From NCBI GenBank assembly GCA_007123465.1, contig SKLB01000031.1, forward strand, positions 1 to 10,886: DNA of 10,886 nt, read 5' to 3'. Position 1 is the stretch's first letter, and each line of letters begins with the position of its first letter. This document shows positions 5,557-10,886 of the stretch, one piece after another. The stretch comes from Spirochaetales bacterium. GTDB lineage: Bacteria; Spirochaetota; Spirochaetia; DSM-27196; PWMO01. The notes below the pieces were generated by a model that searched no databases, was not told the origin of the DNA, and saw only the letters and a list, made by a program, of their open reading frames with translations. A program made the position numbers and the translations under genes.

Positions 5557-5874
5557 ATGCAGCAGATAGTCGGCCAGGCGATCATATTTCTCGGATTGCT
5601 GATTACCGCGTTTGGGGTCTACACGGTGCTGCGGCTTAACAGCTTCTACGCCCGCCTGGTTGTCACGTCCAAGGTCGAAGCGATGGGATTTGTGACGGTG
5701 ATCGGTGGGGCAATGGTGCTGAGCGGATTGTCGGCGGCCACCGTCAAGCTGGCGATTATTCTGTTGTTCGAGCTTCTGACCGTTTCGGTCAGCGCGCACG
5801 CAATCGCGCGGTCGGCTTGGGTCAGCGGCTATCGGGCGCGCACCGCAACCGTGACGAGGCAAGCCGGTGGTTGA
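5557..5874 (+). CDS. mnhG: Mrp/Mbh antiporter subunit G (MnhG/MrpG, MbhC-like)
   Basis: A 105-residue membrane subunit with three helices at about 5-25, 43-60 and 65-85. The central RLNSFYARLVVTSKVEAMG (26-44) corresponds to the usual R-x-x-x-x-Y-x-R-x-H/V...K..T/A..G segment, and HAIARSA at 81-87 is the typical C-terminal end of the family. The last eight bases overlap the GTG start of the next gene. Neighbouring E and F subunits make the assignment secure. Confidence 0.91.
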   Translation: MQQIVGQAIIFLGLLITAFGVYTVLRLNSFYARLVVTSKVEAMGFVTVIGGAMVLSGLSAATVKLAIILLFELLTVSVSAHAIARSAWVSGYRARTATVTRQAGG

Positions 5875-6418
5875 GGTAGCAACCATTCTGTTGATGGGGG
5901 TCTTTGCGGCGCTGGCGATCCACAGCAATGTGTTGCGGCTGGCAATTATCTACCTGGCGGTATTCTCGCTGCTGGCTGCGTTCCTCTACCTGCTCTACGC
6001 GGCGCCGGAGCTTGCGATTGCCGAGGCGGTGATCGGCAGCGGCCTGGTAACGCTGCTCTATCTGGCGGCGCTCAAGCGCAACCGCGTCTATACCATCGGG
6101 GTTGTCAACGAGCAGCAGCGGGATCATCTCAGCGACAGCTACATATCTCACGTGGAGCGCAGCAAAGCACTGCGTGAGATCAGGCAGTTCTTTCTGCTGC
6201 GCGAGTTCGAAGTCCAGATTGTGTTTGTATCCTCGGCGCTTGATGAAGCTCTGAACGATCCTGCGTACGACCTGATTGTTGCCGAGGATGGCGAGGGGTT
6301 TGCTGCGTTCACCGACGACGAAAGCTACGCGATGCTGGAGCTGGAGATGATGGTGCAGATGCACGGGAGCGGCTCGGCAATCCGGTTTGTACGCCATTCT
6401 GAGGAAGGTGTGGTATGA
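5867..6418 (+). CDS. MbhD-like subunit (DUF4040, MrpA C-terminal part) with extra soluble domain
   Basis: A 183-residue protein. Residues 1-70 form three helices matching the MbhD/DUF4040 unit, which in Mrp systems is fused into the C-terminal part of MrpA; the core PELAIAEAVIGSG at 47-59 holds the conserved acidic residues of the family. Residues about 84-183 form a soluble, probably alpha/beta domain (EVQIVFVSS 115-123, YDLIVAEDGEG 134-144, YAMLELEMM 154-162) that ordinary MbhD proteins of about 90 residues lack; I do not recognise it. The GTG at 5867 is chosen because GAGG (5856-5859) precedes it by seven bases and it overlaps the mnhG stop by eight bases. The stop overlaps the next start as ATGA. 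Confidence 0.82.
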   Translation: MVEVATILLMGVFAALAIHSNVLRLAIIYLAVFSLLAAFLYLLYAAPELAIAEAVIGSGLVTLLYLAALKRNRVYTIGVVNEQQRDHLSDSYISHVERSKALREIRQFFLLREFEVQIVFVSSALDEALNDPAYDLIVAEDGEGFAAFTDDESYAMLELEMMVQMHGSGSAIRFVRHSEEGVV

Positions 6419-6702
6419 GAATGATAGCGTCGGCACTGCTGGTACTAACGGTGTTTGTGGTAGTGACCGTTGTGACCAACAGAAATCGCGTCGAACTCGA
6501 GCCGCTGATGTATGAGTACATGATTCACAACTTTGAAGAGGATACCCACGCCAGGAACGCAGTAGCGGCGATTCTGCTCAACTACCGCATGTACGATACC
6601 ATGTTTGAGGCGCTGATCCTGCTGACCGCCATAATCGGGATGAAGCAGTTCCTGCCGCGCGAGAGTGACATACAGGCGGGTAAGGAGCACAGCCGTGAGT
6701 GA
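6415..6702 (+). CDS. MbhE-like subunit (MrpA C-terminal domain)
   Basis: A 95-residue protein with two helices (3-21 and 62-80) joined by an amphipathic stretch. NAVAAILLNYRMYDTMFEA at 48-66 matches the C-terminal MrpA/MbhE signature, usually N-x-V-N-x-I-L-V-D-F-R-x-x-D-T-x-x-E, and ends in the conserved Glu65. Together with the gene before it, it supplies the MrpA C-terminal half as separate polypeptides, as in Mbh-type modules. It starts at an ATGA overlap and its last eight bases overlap the GTG of mnhB. No N-terminal antiporter-like MrpA portion is attached. Confidence 0.85.
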   Translation: MRMIASALLVLTVFVVVTVVTNRNRVELEPLMYEYMIHNFEEDTHARNAVAAILLNYRMYDTMFEALILLTAIIGMKQFLPRESDIQAGKEHSRE

Positions 6703-7114
6703 TACCAATGTCGGCAGCGAGTCGACTATTCTGCGGCTGATAGTTGGCCTGCTCTATCCCTTCATGCTGCTGTTTGGATTCTACGTGATCCTCAACGGCC
6801 ACTACACCCCCGGGGGAGGTTTCCAGGGTGGGAGCGTACTGGCCTCGCTGTTTGTGGCGCGCTACGTGGTGTATCCGGTCGAGGACACTGACACCGAAGT
6901 ATTGCACGCTATCCAGCGCGTCTTTCTTTCACTGATCCTGATTGCGCCGACGGTATTGCTGTTCACCGGCCTGGTGGCACGTTTTCCGCATTATCGCGGA
7001 CTCTACCTTACCACAATGGATGTGCTGATCGGTGTTCAGGTCGGGTTTGGACTAGGCGTGGCAGTACTGCGGTTCGCGTTCTTCCAGGGAGTAGGCAAGA
7101 CGTGGCGTTTATAG
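6695..7114 (+). CDS. mnhB: Mrp/Mbh antiporter subunit B (MnhB/MrpB, MbhF-like)
   Basis: A 139-residue, four-helix membrane subunit. The invariant loop GHYTPGGGFQGG at 35-46 identifies MnhB/MrpB domains unambiguously; the remaining helices lie near 12-34, 46-60, 76-93 and 106-128. A longer frame opens at GTG 6665, but the GTG at 6695 is preferred: AAGGAG lies about nine bases upstream and the GTGAGTGA overlap with the preceding stop mirrors the upstream junction at 5867-5874. The C-terminus overlaps the mnhC start by 13 bases. Confidence 0.91.
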   Translation: MSDTNVGSESTILRLIVGLLYPFMLLFGFYVILNGHYTPGGGFQGGSVLASLFVARYVVYPVEDTDTEVLHAIQRVFLSLILIAPTVLLFTGLVARFPHYRGLYLTTMDVLIGVQVGFGLGVAVLRFAFFQGVGKTWRL

Positions 7115-7455
7115 CCCAGCTGCAGATGGCTGACCTGGCGGTAGCGCTGTTTTTTCTGGGGCTTTACGGCGCTATGAGTCAGCGTAACATCATCAAGACT
7201 ATCATGTCGGTTGGAATCATGGATCTGGGTGCAATCACCTTCTTCATGCTGGCCAATCACCCGGCCGACGCCAAACCGCCGATCTCGTCAACCCCGGCGG
7301 TACAGATGGCCGATCCGGTTCCGCAGGCGCTGATGATTACCGCAATTGTGATTGGTGTGTCGGTCATAGCGATGTGCCTGGCAATGTATATGCGCGTAGC
7401 GTATCGATACGGCACCGCGGACTGGAATATCCTTATCCGGCGGCTGGAAAAGTAG
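7102..7455 (+). CDS. mnhC: Mrp/Mbh antiporter subunit C (MnhC/MrpC, NuoK-like, MbhG-like)
   Basis: A 117-residue, three-helix subunit homologous to NuoK of complex I. MSQRNIIKTIMSVGIMDLG (25-43) is the second-helix region, and ADPVPQALMITAIVIG (70-85) is the hallmark DP-x-PQAL-x-x-TAIVIG motif of MrpC. The start is GTG at 7102, with GGGAG about ten bases upstream and a 13-base overlap with mnhB. Only one base separates its stop from mnhD. Confidence 0.92.
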   Translation: MAFIAQLQMADLAVALFFLGLYGAMSQRNIIKTIMSVGIMDLGAITFFMLANHPADAKPPISSTPAVQMADPVPQALMITAIVIGVSVIAMCLAMYMRVAYRYGTADWNILIRRLEK

Positions 7456-7456
7456 T

Positions 7457-9070
7457 ATGACACTCTCGATTCCGCTTCATCTTCTGGTACTGCTACCGAT
7501 GATCGCCGGCGCCGCGGGTTTTTTCCTGCCCAAGCGTACCTATCACCAGCTGCTGTTTGTGGTGAACGTCGGGGTTGTTCTGATTGCGCTTTCGATCTTC
7601 AGAGATGTTCGCTGGAGCGGAGAGATCGTGCAGCGCATGGCTGACTGGCCTGACTGGATCGCTATCAAGCTGGTGGCTGATCTCTATTCTGCGCCGCTGG
7701 TAGTACTGACTGCGCTGTTCTTCGCCGCTACCTTTCTGTTCAGCACCCGTGCCGACTATCTGGACAAGACGTTCCTGTTCCTGTTTGTGCTGCTCGAGTC
7801 AGCGCTGATCGCGGTCTTTCTCAGTGGGGATCTGTTCAACATCTATGTGCTGATCGAGCTGGGAATGCTGCTCATCGCTATTCTGATCATGTACAAGCAG
7901 GACAAGCAGTCGGTTTACGATGCCATGCTCTATCTGATGATGAACTTCATCGCAATGGCGTTCATGCTGCTGGGTATCGGCTACCTCTACCGGATGACCG
8001 GGGTTCTGGATCTCGCGGGGTTGCACCAACGGTTGGCGCACATGGGAAACCCACGCGCGGCGGTTGTACCCTATGCGCTGATTATGACCTCTATTGCGGT
8101 GAAGGCCGCGCTGTTTCCGCTGTTCAGCTGGCTGCCGCGCGCGCACGGCGCGCCAAGCGCACCATCGATTGTCTCAGCGGTGCTCTCGGGCGTTCAGGTC
8201 AAAGCAGGGGTCTACCTGTTGGTCCGCATATCACAGACCTTCTCGCCGGTCATCGATGCTGCGCCGTTCTTCATGCTGCTGGGGTTTGTGACCTCGGTTG
8301 TGGGCTTTCTGCTTGCCATTGCGCAGAAGGATATCAAGCTGATTCTGGCCTACCACACTGTCAGCCAGGTCGGATTGATTGTGATGGGCCTTCATCTTGG
8401 TTCCGAGGTTGCGTTCTGGGGCGGAATGTATCACATCGTCAACCACGCGCTGTTCAAGGGGCTGCTCTTCCTTACCGCGGGGATCATCATCGAAGAGTAC
8501 GGCAGCCGCTCCTACGCCGAAATACGCGGAGTGCTGCGCCATATGCCGGCTATCGGTATTGGTACCCTGGCCGGTGTTCTGGGCATAACCGGTGCGCCGT
8601 TCTTCAACGGCAGCATTTCCAAGTACTTCATTCAGCAGGGGCTGCAGGGTGACCTGGGCGGGATCGGCATGTTTCTGATTAATCTGGGTACAACGCTCAG
8701 TTTTGTGAAGTACTCGGTGATCCTGTTCGGCAAGCCGGCGGCTACGGTCAAACCGCAGCGTGATCCGTACGTTGCGGGTATCTCGCTGTTGTTCGGGCTG
8801 GCCTGTCTTGCCGGTGGTCTGTTTGGCGGTCCCACCGTGGCGCTGGTGTACGGACCACAGTATTCGGCCGCGGGAGCTCTGGGACTGGAGAAGATCGTCA
8901 CGTTTGTTCTGACACTGGTGATTGCGGTAGCCGCGTACCTGCTGATTGTGAAGCGCATCGGCGGGTTTTTGTTACGCGTGCGCACGTTCAAGGTCAGTTT
9001 CAACCAGATAACGGTGCTGCTGACGCTCTTTTTTGTCGGCCTGATGGGCTACACATGGTGGACCGTGTAA
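7457..9070 (+). CDS. mnhD: Mrp/Mbh antiporter subunit D (MnhD/MrpD, NuoN/NuoM-like, MbhH-like)
   Basis: A 537-residue proton-translocating subunit with about fourteen helices, homologous to NuoL/M/N of complex I. All the key charged residues of the antiporter-like fold are visible: Glu134 in FNIYVLIELGML, Lys216 in AVKAALFPL, the WLPRAHGAPSAP loop at 225-236, Lys249 in GVQVKAGVY, His330/Lys334 in NHALFKGLLFL, and Lys389 in FFNGSISKY. It is the only antiporter-like subunit encoded in the operon, since the MrpA N-terminal counterpart is missing. It is last in the operon; no terminator follows, and the next gene has its own promoter 3 bp after the stop. Family call is firm. Confidence 0.94.
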   Translation: MTLSIPLHLLVLLPMIAGAAGFFLPKRTYHQLLFVVNVGVVLIALSIFRDVRWSGEIVQRMADWPDWIAIKLVADLYSAPLVVLTALFFAATFLFSTRADYLDKTFLFLFVLLESALIAVFLSGDLFNIYVLIELGMLLIAILIMYKQDKQSVYDAMLYLMMNFIAMAFMLLGIGYLYRMTGVLDLAGLHQRLAHMGNPRAAVVPYALIMTSIAVKAALFPLFSWLPRAHGAPSAPSIVSAVLSGVQVKAGVYLLVRISQTFSPVIDAAPFFMLLGFVTSVVGFLLAIAQKDIKLILAYHTVSQVGLIVMGLHLGSEVAFWGGMYHIVNHALFKGLLFLTAGIIIEEYGSRSYAEIRGVLRHMPAIGIGTLAGVLGITGAPFFNGSISKYFIQQGLQGDLGGIGMFLINLGTTLSFVKYSVILFGKPAATVKPQRDPYVAGISLLFGLACLAGGLFGGPTVALVYGPQYSAAGALGLEKIVTFVLTLVIAVAAYLLIVKRIGGFLLRVRTFKVSFNQITVLLTLFFVGLMGYTWWTV

Positions 9071-9072
9071 GC

Positions 9073-9101
9073 TTGACAGGCCGACGCGCGGTGCCTATTC
9101 T
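9073..9101 (+). promoter_or_regulatory. Promoter of the EIIA gene, placed for a leaderless transcript
   Basis: A perfect -35 TTGACA (9073-9078), a 17-bp spacer and TATTCT (9096-9101, four of six) as -10. Only six bases lie between the -10 and the ATG at 9108, so transcription should begin at or very near the A of the start codon. There is no Shine-Dalgarno sequence in the gap. Confidence 0.65.
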
Positions 9102-9107
9102 GGCGCC

Positions 9108-9551
9108 ATGCTGAAAGAAACGCTCACCATCGACGTGGTTACAACCGATCTGCCCGGTCGAGACAAGAACGAGATCATCGCCGCCATGCTGGATCTGCTG
9201 TGCAATTCCGGTAAGGTCAAAGACCGCGAGCTGGCGCTGCGTGACCTGCTGGATCACGAGGCCGCTATGTCCACCGGAATGGAGAACGGGATTGCCATAC
9301 CGCACGCCAAGACCGAGGCCGTCGACGAGATGATTGCCGCAGTGGGTATATCCAGGCGTAAGATCGATTTTGAGAACCTGGATCGCAAACCTTCACGAAT
9401 TTTTGTCATGACACTCTCGCCGCCGCGGGGTACCGGCCCCCACGTGCAGTTTCTGGCCGACATCAGCCGGTTACTCAAAGAGGCCGATATTCGCAAGAAA
9501 ATTCTCAAGGCCGGCGATGACGCCGAGCTGTTGCAGATTCTGGTCGGTTAG
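9108..9551 (+). CDS. PTS EIIA-type protein (fructose/nitrogen family)
   Basis: A 147-residue soluble protein matching the EIIA-2 (PtsN/fructose) fold: LDHEAAMSTGMENGIAIPHAK around 48-68 holds the phospho-accepting His66, and the C-terminal FLADISRLLKEADIRKKIL is typical. Phosphorylated by HPr or its nitrogen paralogue, such proteins either pass phosphate to a sugar permease or act purely as regulators; with no EIIB or EIIC nearby, a regulatory role is more likely. The ATG has no Shine-Dalgarno sequence, but a promoter ends six bases before it, suggesting leaderless translation. It sits 37 bp after the antiporter operon; EIIA-Ntr controls K+ transport in E. coli, so a link to ion balance is conceivable but unproven. 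Its last 47 bases overlap the convergent mobA-like gene. Confidence 0.9.
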   Translation: MLKETLTIDVVTTDLPGRDKNEIIAAMLDLLCNSGKVKDRELALRDLLDHEAAMSTGMENGIAIPHAKTEAVDEMIAAVGISRRKIDFENLDRKPSRIFVMTLSPPRGTGPHVQFLADISRLLKEADIRKKILKAGDDAELLQILVG

Positions 9552-10215
9552 TGTTGCGCCGGGGATATTCGCTCCCCGCCACCACGTTTTGTTCCCGTTG
9601 CTGCGGTGACAGTGCCAATGCAAGGTCCAAAGGTGTGTTGATATTCTCAAAGCTCGTCAGCTCTGGATCAATAGCACGAAGTTCTGCAGCCGTGACGCGC
9701 CGGACGCGGACAGTGTCAAAGAAGCTGGTTACCTTGCGCCGTCCGCTATTCAAAGCCTCGGTCCCGGGTGCAAGGCAGGTCTTGCGGTAAACCGCGTGCA
9801 GGCATTCCGGACGGTCGCTTTCGATAATCGGCAGCACAACATCGAAACCGTCGGCCAGCTGCGCCAGATGACGCAACAGTTCAGCGGACAGAAACGGCAT
9901 ATCGACCGCTACTGCAACGCAGAGGTTGTGGCGCGTGGCGGCCAGTGCGCCCATGATGCCTGACAAAGGCCCCTGTGGTACGCCGCGGTAGTCGGGAACG
10001 AAGCGCAGCCGCTGGTATTCGAACGGGTATTCATCCGGGCGGCAGGTAACGCAGATCAGGTCTTGACTGATCACGCTCAGGGTATCGACCACCCGCGTAA
10101 GCAGCGGCTTTCCGGCGATCTCGAGCAGCCCCTTGGGGCTACCCATGCGCGAGTTGGCCCCGCCGGCAATTACCGCGGCGCTCAGCGGTACGCTGCGAGG
10201 TGAAGACGGCGTCAC
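9505..10215 (-). CDS. mobA: MobA-like nucleotidyltransferase (molybdenum cofactor guanylyltransferase)
   Basis: A 236-residue cytoplasmic enzyme expected to attach GMP from GTP to molybdopterin, forming the guanine dinucleotide cofactor of formate dehydrogenase-type enzymes. Visible motifs: AGGANSRMGSPKG at 17-29 (nucleotide-binding loop with Lys28), PQGPLSGI at 80-87, the metal-binding AVDMPFL at 103-109, and SFENINTPLDL at 188-198. Family members usually end soon after this last motif; here about 38 more residues follow, Arg-rich and low in hydrophobics, encoded across the EIIA terminator region and into its coding end. The GTG start overlaps the fdhD stop (GTGA), with GAGG seven bases upstream. 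A related NTP transferase with another substrate is possible, but fdhD coupling favours mobA. Confidence 0.85.
   Translation of the reverse strand: MTPSSPRSVPLSAAVIAGGANSRMGSPKGLLEIAGKPLLTRVVDTLSVISQDLICVTCRPDEYPFEYQRLRFVPDYRGVPQGPLSGIMGALAATRHNLCVAVAVDMPFLSAELLRHLAQLADGFDVVLPIIESDRPECLHAVYRKTCLAPGTEALNSGRRKVTSFFDTVRVRRVTAAELRAIDPELTSFENINTPLDLALALSPQQREQNVVAGSEYPRRNTNRPESATARRHRRP
9560..9594 (+). terminator. Possible terminator of the EIIA gene
   Basis: CGGGGA (9560-9565), a 7-base loop and TCCCCG (9573-9578) form a 6-bp GC-rich stem starting eight bases after the EIIA stop. It is followed, after seven bases, by an interrupted T-run (TTTTGTT, 9587-9593). The delayed and broken T-run makes it a weak intrinsic terminator. 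It lies inside the tail of the convergent mobA-like gene. Confidence 0.4.
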
Positions 10216-10886
10216 GACCCGGCCTCACGCTGGTCTGATAAACACAGGTCGAAGCGCTCGATAGCGGCGTATATGTTCATGCGGCGGCCCCTGACAAAAC
10301 CGGCCAGCCCCACGTCAAGCGAGCGGGCAATCTCGACCGCACGCCCGGTGGGTGCCGAGCGCGAGGCTACAATCGGTATGCCGTGAATTGCGGCTTTGGT
10401 GATAAGGTCGGTGGAGATCCGCCCCGAGCAGAGCAGGGCGCATTCGCTGCGTATTACGCTGTTGAGTACCGCCTCTCCGGCAACCTTGTCCACCGCGTTG
10501 TGACGGCCGACGTCCTCACGGAAGAACAGTATTTCACCGTCGCGGCAGAGTGCGGCACTGTGCACGCCGCCGCTCTTCTCGAACAGCTGAGACCGGTGAT
10601 GCAACTGCTGCATTGCCTGCGACAGCGAAGCAACGGTAATCGGCCGACTGGCCGGCAGGGCGCGTGAACGGAGTGAATCCAGAGTCCGTGGGAACAGCGG
10701 TGGACTGTCGCAGCCGGTGTTTATTGTACGCCGTCCGTACAGCTGCAGCGGCAGGTCCGAACTCCGGTTCAGAGTAACCGAGGCTTCGCCGCCGGCCTGT
10801 GAAATCTCAATAGCGTCGATGTCCTCGAGGCGGCGCACCAGCCCCTCGGAAACCAGAAACCCGACGACCAGTTCCCGCAGTGCTTC
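10212..10886 (-). CDS. fdhD: Formate dehydrogenase accessory sulfurtransferase FdhD (5' end outside window)
   Basis: The frame stays open to the right edge, and its visible N-terminal part LRELVVGFLVSEGL is the conserved beginning of the FdhD core, so a GTG at 10838 is not the true start; roughly 40-60 residues should lie beyond the window. FdhD transfers sulfur from IscS to the molybdenum cofactor of formate dehydrogenase. Of 224 visible residues: single cysteine loop TINTGCDSP near 54-62 (Cys59), FEKSGGVHSAAL 102-113, FREDVGRHNAVDK 122-134, SGRISTDL 154-161, and SRSAPTGRAVE 175-185 with GFVRGRRMNIY 196-206. The E. coli protein has a CxxC in this loop; here only the first Cys is present. The stop overlaps the mobA start. 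Certain family member, incomplete. Confidence 0.93.
   Translation of the reverse strand, partial: EALRELVVGFLVSEGLVRRLEDIDAIEISQAGGEASVTLNRSSDLPLQLYGRRTINTGCDSPPLFPRTLDSLRSRALPASRPITVASLSQAMQQLHHRSQLFEKSGGVHSAALCRDGEILFFREDVGRHNAVDKVAGEAVLNSVIRSECALLCSGRISTDLITKAAIHGIPIVASRSAPTGRAVEIARSLDVGLAGFVRGRRMNIYAAIERFDLCLSDQREAGS

Noticed and set aside
5149..5928. Long open frame on the minus strand (259 codons) across the end of mnhE, mnhF and mnhG
   Set aside because: It is antisense to three recognisable overlapping-operon genes, its product is rich in Arg, His and Gln with no family motif, and the frame is a by-product of codon use on the coding strand.
5822..6436. Minus-strand open frame (204 codons) opposite the MbhD-like gene
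   Set aside because: Antisense to a gene with clear family motifs, with low-complexity Gln/Arg composition and no independent support.
9071..9107. Terminator between mnhD and the EIIA gene
   Set aside because: No stem-loop with a T-run is present in the 37 bases; they are occupied by a promoter.
10212..10838. FdhD as a complete gene starting at GTG 10838
   Set aside because: The reading frame stays open to the window edge and encodes conserved FdhD sequence before this codon, so the gene is truncated by the window.
1..10886. CRISPR array, tRNA or rRNA gene, insertion sequence or attachment site
   Set aside because: No regularly spaced repeats, no tRNA-like fold or conserved rRNA segment, no transposase or integrase motif was seen on either strand.

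Overview
The window is a compact, moderately GC-rich bacterial chromosomal segment in which almost every base is coding and most neighbouring genes overlap or touch. Gene content points to an anaerobe or facultative anaerobe that copes with salt or alkali: an osmoprotectant ABC importer, a multisubunit cation/proton antiporter with the gene layout of the Mbh-type membrane module (described for Thermococcales; from memory also in some anaerobic bacteria such as Thermotogae and Spirochaetes), and the molybdenum-enzyme maturation proteins FdhD and MobA. A halophilic or alkaliphilic spirochaete would fit, but this is inference and no phylogenetic marker is present.

Region 1 (1-2675, minus strand): an Opu/Osm-type glycine betaine/choline/carnitine importer read right to left as ATPase with CBS domains, permease, permease, and a fourth gene whose ATG and ribosome binding site lie on the left edge, probably the substrate-binding protein. 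The junctions are GTGA and ATGA overlaps. A strong extended -10 promoter at 2627-2655 gives a leader of about 158 nt that can fold.

Region 2 (2676-4614, minus strand): an MFS permease followed 31 bp later by an atypical short-chain dehydrogenase that lacks the usual catalytic tyrosine. Substrates are unknown.

Region 3 (4615-4756): a 142-bp divergent control region holding three separate inverted repeats, including a perfect 9-11-9 dyad just before the antiporter operon.

Region 4 (4757-9070, plus strand): eight tightly coupled genes in the order mnhE, mnhF, mnhG, MbhD-like, MbhE-like, mnhB, mnhC, mnhD. The two middle genes correspond to the C-terminal part of MrpA; the large antiporter-like N-terminal part of MrpA is absent, and no hydrogenase or oxidoreductase genes follow. 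The MbhD-like protein has an unexplained soluble C-terminal domain of about 100 residues.

Region 5 (9071-9551, plus strand): a stand-alone PTS EIIA-type protein with its own promoter, placed so that the transcript should start at or near the A of the ATG (candidate leaderless mRNA).

Region 6 (9505-10886, minus strand): fdhD (5' end off the window) coupled to a mobA-like nucleotidyltransferase, whose 3' end runs 47 bp into the EIIA gene. Together these serve formate dehydrogenase maturation and molybdenum cofactor assembly.
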